From NCBI RefSeq assembly GCF_000153405.2, contig NC_020802.1, positions 2,499,883 to 2,563,882 on the forward strand: a DNA stretch of 64,000 bases, written 5' to 3'. Below are positions 57,005 to 64,000 of this stretch, piece by piece (position 1 is the stretch's first letter; each line of letters opens with the position of its first letter). Source of the DNA: Psychromonas sp. CNPT3. Its GTDB lineage: Bacteria; Pseudomonadota; Gammaproteobacteria; Enterobacterales; Psychromonadaceae. The notes beneath the pieces are model-generated. The model was not told the origin of the DNA. It did no database searches and was given only the letters and a program-made list of their open reading frames with translations. Made by a program: the position numbers and the translations under genes.

Positions 57005-57200
57005 GGCGCTTGGGCGACGGCCAGGGTTCAACGATCTCACCCGCTCGTATACTTGCCTGTCGGCAATACCCTCCAGGATTCGCAGAGCTCACCCGCTCGT
57101 AAACTTGCCTGTCGGCAAACTCGCCCCTAAAATCACATAATATGCTTCTGCCTACGCCGCGCTGTTTATTTCCCATGTGAGAGTGGTCATCTAGCCAAGC
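57005..57200 (-). repeat. Array unit 3 (with internal duplication)
   Basis: 196 bases. It has two copies of the TTGCC-gaca-GGCAA hairpin and of the GAGCGGGTGAG segment. Hairpin 1 is broken, with a left arm unlike any right arm. Confidence 0.75.
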
Positions 57201-57246
57201 TAATAACGAAAAAACGGTTTGAAAATAGTAATAGTTTTAAAAAAGA

Positions 57247-57345
57247 GGCGCTTTGGCGACGGTCGGGAGTCGCAGAGCTCCTCCGCTCGTATACATCGCT
57301 GTCGCGATACTCGCCCTACTCGAGAGTAAGTCATAAATCGTAGGC
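57247..57345 (-). repeat. Array unit 4 (deleted)
   Basis: 99 bases. Hairpin 1 and its flanking stem are deleted (ACTCTCGAGTAGGG joins directly). Hairpin 2 is ATCGC-gaca-GCGAT and hairpin 3 is GGAG/CTCC. Confidence 0.75.
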
Positions 57346-57352
57346 AATAAAA

Positions 57353-57380
57353 AACCCAGTCAGAAAAAACCGACTGGGTT
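57353..57380 (-). terminator. Terminator between units 5 and 4
   Basis: Stem AACCCAGTC/GACTGGGTT with a T run on the minus strand. The same hairpin recurs at 57761 and 57962. Confidence 0.85.
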
Positions 57381-57402
57381 ATTCTTGTCTTTTATAAAGA
57401 GA

Positions 57403-57544
57403 GGCGCTTGGCGACGGTCAGGGCTCGCAGAGCTCACCCGCTCGTATACTTGCCTGTCGGCAAACTCGCCCTACTATCACATGTTATGAAAGCAACTTCG
57501 TTGCGCTGTTTATTTCCCATGTGAGAGTGGTCATCTAGCCAAGC
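57403..57544 (-). repeat. Array unit 5 (full)
   Basis: 142 bases. Hairpin 1 is GCAAC-gaa-GTTGC, hairpin 2 is TTGCC-gaca-GGCAA and hairpin 3 is GGGT/GCCC (one G-U pair). Confidence 0.8.
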
Positions 57545-57556
57545 TAATAACGAAAA

Positions 57557-57586
57557 AATCCCTGTTGACATCAGTCAACAGGGATT
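57557..57586 (-). terminator. Terminator between units 6 and 5
   Basis: Stem AATCCCTGTTGAC with its complement (minus strand), followed by a T run. Its sequence is unrelated to the other array terminators. Confidence 0.85.
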
Positions 57587-57610
57587 ATTCGCAATTCTTT
57601 TATTAATAGA

Positions 57611-57753
57611 GCGCTTGGCGACGGTCGGGAGTCGCAGAGTTCCTCCGCTCGTACACTTGCCTGCCGGCAAACTCGCCCTACTATCACACAATATGTATCT
57701 ACCTTCGGTAGGCTGTTTATTTCCCATGTGAGAGTAAGTCATAAATCGCAGGC
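57611..57753 (-). repeat. Array unit 6 (full)
   Basis: 143 bases. Hairpin 1 is CTACC-gaa-GGTAG, hairpin 2 is TTGCC-ggca-GGCAA and hairpin 3 is GGAG/CTCC. The 5' end is diverged (GCCTGCGATTTATGAC). Confidence 0.8.
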
Positions 57754-57760
57754 AATAAAA

Positions 57761-57788
57761 AACCCAGTCAGAAAAAACCGACTGGGTT
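57761..57788 (-). terminator. Terminator between units 7 and 6
   Basis: Same AACCCAGTC/GACTGGGTT hairpin and T run as at 57353. Confidence 0.85.
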
Positions 57789-57810
57789 ATTCTTGTCTTT
57801 TATAAAAAGA

Positions 57811-57954
57811 GGCGCTTGGCGACGGTCGGGATTCGCAAAGCTCATCCGCTCGTATACATCGCTGTCGCGATACTCGCCCTACTATCACACAATATGCTTC
57901 TGCCTACGGCAGGCTGTTTATGTTCCATGTGAGAGTAAGTCATAAATCACAGGC
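57811..57954 (-). repeat. Array unit 7 (full)
   Basis: 144 bases. Hairpin 1 is CTGCC-gta-GGCAG, hairpin 2 is ATCGC-gaca-GCGAT and hairpin 3 is GGAT/ATCC, each a different compensated version. Confidence 0.8.
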
Positions 57955-57961
57955 AATAAAA

Positions 57962-57989
57962 AACCCAGTCAGAAAAAACCGACTGGGTT
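57962..57989 (-). terminator. Terminator between units 8 and 7
   Basis: Same AACCCAGTC/GACTGGGTT hairpin and T run as at 57353. Confidence 0.85.
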
Positions 57990-58011
57990 ATTCTTGTCTT
58001 TTATAAAAAGA

Positions 58012-58152
58012 GGCGCTTGGCGACGGTCAGGGTTCGCAGTGCTCACCCGCTCGTACACTTGCCTGTCGGCAAACTCGCCCTACTATCACATGTTATGAAA
58101 GCAACTGCGTTGCGTTTTTTATATCCCATGTTCGAGTAGGTCATTGCCAAGC
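58012..58152 (-). repeat. Array unit 8 (full, next to 5S)
   Basis: 141 bases. Hairpin 1 is GCAAC-gca-GTTGC, hairpin 2 is TTGCC-gaca-GGCAA and hairpin 3 is GGGT/ACCC. The 5' end GGCTTGGCAATGACCTACTC resembles the inverted 3' end of 5S. Confidence 0.8.
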
Positions 58153-58160
58153 CTTTAACG

Positions 58161-58196
58161 AAAAAACCCCAGCCCTTCGTAGAAGGACTGGGGTTT
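58161..58196 (-). terminator. Primary terminator after 5S rRNA
   Basis: Stem AACCCCAGTCCTTC with GAAGGGCTGGGGTT (minus strand, one G-U pair) and a T6 tract, 14 bases after the 5S end. Confidence 0.9.
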
Positions 58197-58208
58197 ATCG
58201 TTAATTAG

Positions 58209-58328
58209 GCGCTTGGCGATGACCTACTCTCACATGGGGAGACCCCACACTACCATCGGCGCAACTGCGTTTCACTTCTGAGTTCGGCATGGGATCAGGT
58301 GGTGCCACAGCGCTATTATCGCCAAGCT
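58209..58328 (-). rRNA. rrf: 5S ribosomal RNA
   Basis: 120 nt matching E. coli 5S in register. Landmarks are CCATGCCGAACTCAGAAGTG and CGCCGATGGTAGTGTGGGG. The closing helix is AGCTTGGCGA/TCGCCAAGC. Ends are set by alignment to E. coli from memory. Confidence 0.96.
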
Positions 58329-58459
58329 AAAAATCTTAATTAGAAAAGCTGGATTGTTTCTTAATCTTGCAATTTGTTTCGTAAAATATGTCTTCGCAAA
58401 CGTATTTGATTGATTACAATCATCTCTTGGTTACTCAATACAATACTTTTAGGAATTGT

Positions 58460-61351
<2,892 letters not shown>

Positions 61352-61657
61352 ATACAATACCTAAAAATACTTCTAGATCTTATATGTCGTTTCCAAGACG
61401 CTTGCGATCCTCATATTTTACTATGAAAAACACATTCGTTTTTCGTGCACCTATCAGTTATAAATAACTGAGTAGATACGTACAAACTGCACTTCACTTA
61501 CGTGAATTACAGCTGTTTTTATTTTTGCTTGATTACAGTAATTAATATAAATACTAATTACTGAGAACAATTTCGTTTATATCTATCACACCAATCAAAT
61601 AACCTAAGTTATTCATTGTTATTGTGCGATAAATAAGAACTTTATCAGCTTTCCTAA

Positions 61658-61673
61658 TTGTTAAAGAGCAGTG
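61658..61673 (-). promoter_or_regulatory. boxA antitermination site before 23S
   Basis: CTGCTCTTTAACAATT on the minus strand, between tRNA-Glu and 23S. It matches the Nus-factor boxA consensus TGCTCTTTAACA. Confidence 0.8.
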
Positions 61674-61748
61674 TTAAAAAAACACTTGATAATTGTTTCA
61701 AATTAAACAGTTATCAAGTGATTCTCTGGTTTTTTAATGCCTAGATTT

Positions 61749-61824
61749 TGGTATCCCCAAGGGGATTTGAACCCCTGTTACCGCCGTGAAAGGGCGGTGT
61801 CCTAGGCCTCTAGACGATGGGGAC
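61749..61824 (-). tRNA. tRNA-Glu(UUC) in the rrn spacer
   Basis: 76 bases with encoded CCA and near identity to E. coli tRNA-Glu. The acceptor arm starts GTCCCCATCGTCTAGAGG, the anticodon loop is CTTTCAC (UUC) and the T-arm is GGGGTTCAAATCCCC. It is the only tRNA between 16S and 23S. Confidence 0.97.
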
Positions 61825-61851
61825 CAAGAACTTTGTGCGCTTTATCATTCT

Positions 61852-61870
61852 AATCAAACAATCTGTGTGG
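61852..61870 (-). other. 3' strand of the 16S RNase III processing stem
   Basis: 19 bases exactly complementary to 63647-63665 in the leader. The two would pair around 16S in the primary transcript. Confidence 0.75.
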
Positions 61871-61893
61871 ACACTAAACGTGTTTCTTTCGTA

Positions 61894-63438
<1,545 letters not shown>

Positions 63439-63646
63439 AAAGTTTAATTTGCAATGTTGTTACCAACAATGCGACTCAATATTACTGACTAAAACTAAGT
63501 AACTAATCAACTAGTGAAAAGTACTTGTTGTTATTCTGAATTAATGAATTAATTCGTGTGTCACTGATATTGATTCTTTTTGTCCTCTTAATGAATTTGC
63601 AATGCAAAATCATCGTAAGGGCTTTTTTGAAATCATCATCTAGTGC

Positions 63647-63665
63647 CCACACAGATTGTTTGATT
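63647..63665 (-). other. 5' strand of the 16S RNase III processing stem
   Basis: AATCAAACAATCTGTGTGG in the rrn leader, exactly complementary to 61852-61870 beyond the 16S 3' end. Confidence 0.75.
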
Positions 63666-63681
63666 AAATTGTTAAAGAGCG
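63666..63681 (-). promoter_or_regulatory. boxA antitermination site in the rrn leader
   Basis: GCTCTTTAACAATTT on the minus strand, just upstream of the processing stem, as in E. coli rrn leaders. Confidence 0.8.
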
Positions 63682-63700
63682 TGCCTTTCGGCAGGTGCGT

Positions 63701-63728
63701 ATAATACGTCACCAGTGAGATTTGTCAA
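63701..63728 (-). promoter_or_regulatory. rrn promoter P2
   Basis: TTGACA and TATTAT separated by 16 bases, about 260 bases before 16S. The -35 is perfect. Confidence 0.8.
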
Positions 63729-63812
63729 CGTTTTAATTTAAGTTAATAATCAAATCATTGTCTCACCAAACACCGCGGTAACTCGCGTTACTTGCTGTGT
63801 CTGTGGAGTCGC

Positions 63813-63840
63813 ATTATAGAGATCTAAGTCACGTTGGCAA
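63813..63840 (-). promoter_or_regulatory. rrn promoter P1
   Basis: TTGCCA and TATAAT separated by 16 bases, followed by a GC-rich discriminator (GCGACTCC), the pattern of ppGpp/DksA-sensitive rRNA promoters. It lies 112 bases upstream of P2. AT-rich sequence beyond it could hold an UP element and Fis sites. Confidence 0.8.
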
Positions 63841-64000
63841 GCGTTTAATTACCTATTTATCAAAGTAAATTGTTTTCGTTTTCTTTTTGAACAATGCGCT
63901 TAATTTATAAGCCAAAAGCAAGTCTAAATTCACTTTAAATCTTATTTTAAAACAATTAAACAAAAAAAAGCCAATTACGTATTTAGTAACTGGCCTTTAT

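Larger units (their letters stand above)
56576..58157 (-). repeat. Array of eight structured repeat units downstream of the rrn operon
   Basis: Units of roughly 95-200 bases, transcribed on the minus strand after 5S. Full units open with GCTTGGC and end GTCGCCAAGCGCC, echoing the 5' and 3' ends of 5S rRNA, or open with a diverged end. Spacers hold intrinsic terminators (four within the array) or AT-rich linkers. Three hairpins recur in each full unit with compensatory changes. Units: 58012-58152, 57811-57954, 57611-57753, 57403-57544, 57247-57345, 57005-57200, 56758-56957 and 56617-56710. No protein-coding capacity is conserved across units. Confidence 0.85.

Noticed and set aside
56853-57176. 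107-codon minus-strand ORF in the array
   Set aside because: It crosses unit boundaries and indel-bearing repeats, and the frame is not kept between units. The conserved feature is base pairing, not protein.
56576-58157. CRISPR array
   Set aside because: Units are 95-200 bases with internal similarity throughout and terminators between some of them. There is no short constant repeat with unique spacers and no cas gene.

Overview
The window looks like chromosome from a low-GC marine gammaproteobacterium. A Psychromonas-like relative (Alteromonadales/Psychromonadaceae) fits best, but this is inferred from gene content and order, not from a phylogeny. Supporting signs are the blocks ygfB-pepP-ubiH-ubiI facing zapA-6S RNA, dksA-gluQ-pcnB-folK-panBCD, hrpB-mrcB and hpt-yadG-yadH, a csrD-type regulator, and an rrn operon with a single tRNA-Glu(UUC) in its spacer.

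Layout. 1-8.5 kb: the 3' part of lipA, a secreted beta-barrel protein, csrD, rsmC, a PAS-containing chemoreceptor and an orphan arabinose-5-phosphate isomerase. 8.6-14 kb: an accessory cluster with an AraC-type regulator, a sodium/solute symporter, an EamA exporter, a new 50-residue membrane ORF and a glycine amidinotransferase homologue. 14.3-16.95 kb: a small island bounded by a 27-bp direct repeat of the tRNA-Pro(GGG) 3' end. It carries a one-base-overlapping HNH nuclease and SAM methyltransferase pair. 17-23.6 kb: fabV, the ubiquinone/pepP operon, zapA and 6S RNA. 23.7-28.5 kb: a TolC-HlyD-permease-permease export operon without an ATPase, sitting between 6S RNA and its usual partner fthC. 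28.7-43.2 kb: housekeeping genes (fthC, rpiA, serA, rlmF, csdE-like, mrcB, hrpB, dksA, gluQ, pcnB, folK, panBCD). 43.3-44.9 kb: msrPQ. 45.2-48.85 kb: an IS6-family relic, a cargo of VOC protein, small ORF and SgrR-like regulator, and a second deleted IS copy in the same orientation. 48.85-53.3 kb: a SorC-type regulator divergent from tal-tkt. 53.3-56.2 kb: hpt, an ABC-2 exporter and a TrmB-like methyltransferase. 56.6-64 kb: the minus-strand rrn operon (P1/P2, 16S, tRNA-Glu, 23S, 5S).

The most unusual structure is an array of eight units (about 56.6-58.2 kb) immediately downstream of 5S. Units are framed by sequence matching the closing helix of 5S rRNA, and five of the spacers, counting the one after 5S itself, contain intrinsic-terminator-like hairpins. 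Three internal hairpins differ between units by compensatory base changes, which suggests a conserved RNA (or cruciform DNA) structure.

A short repeat family with 12-bp inverted termini (ATACCAAAGGAA) has two complete copies, one degenerate copy and one solo end. Every copy lies at or inside a gene boundary, and two of them supply a stop codon. Another point is pcnB, which appears to begin at an ATT codon, as reported for E. coli.
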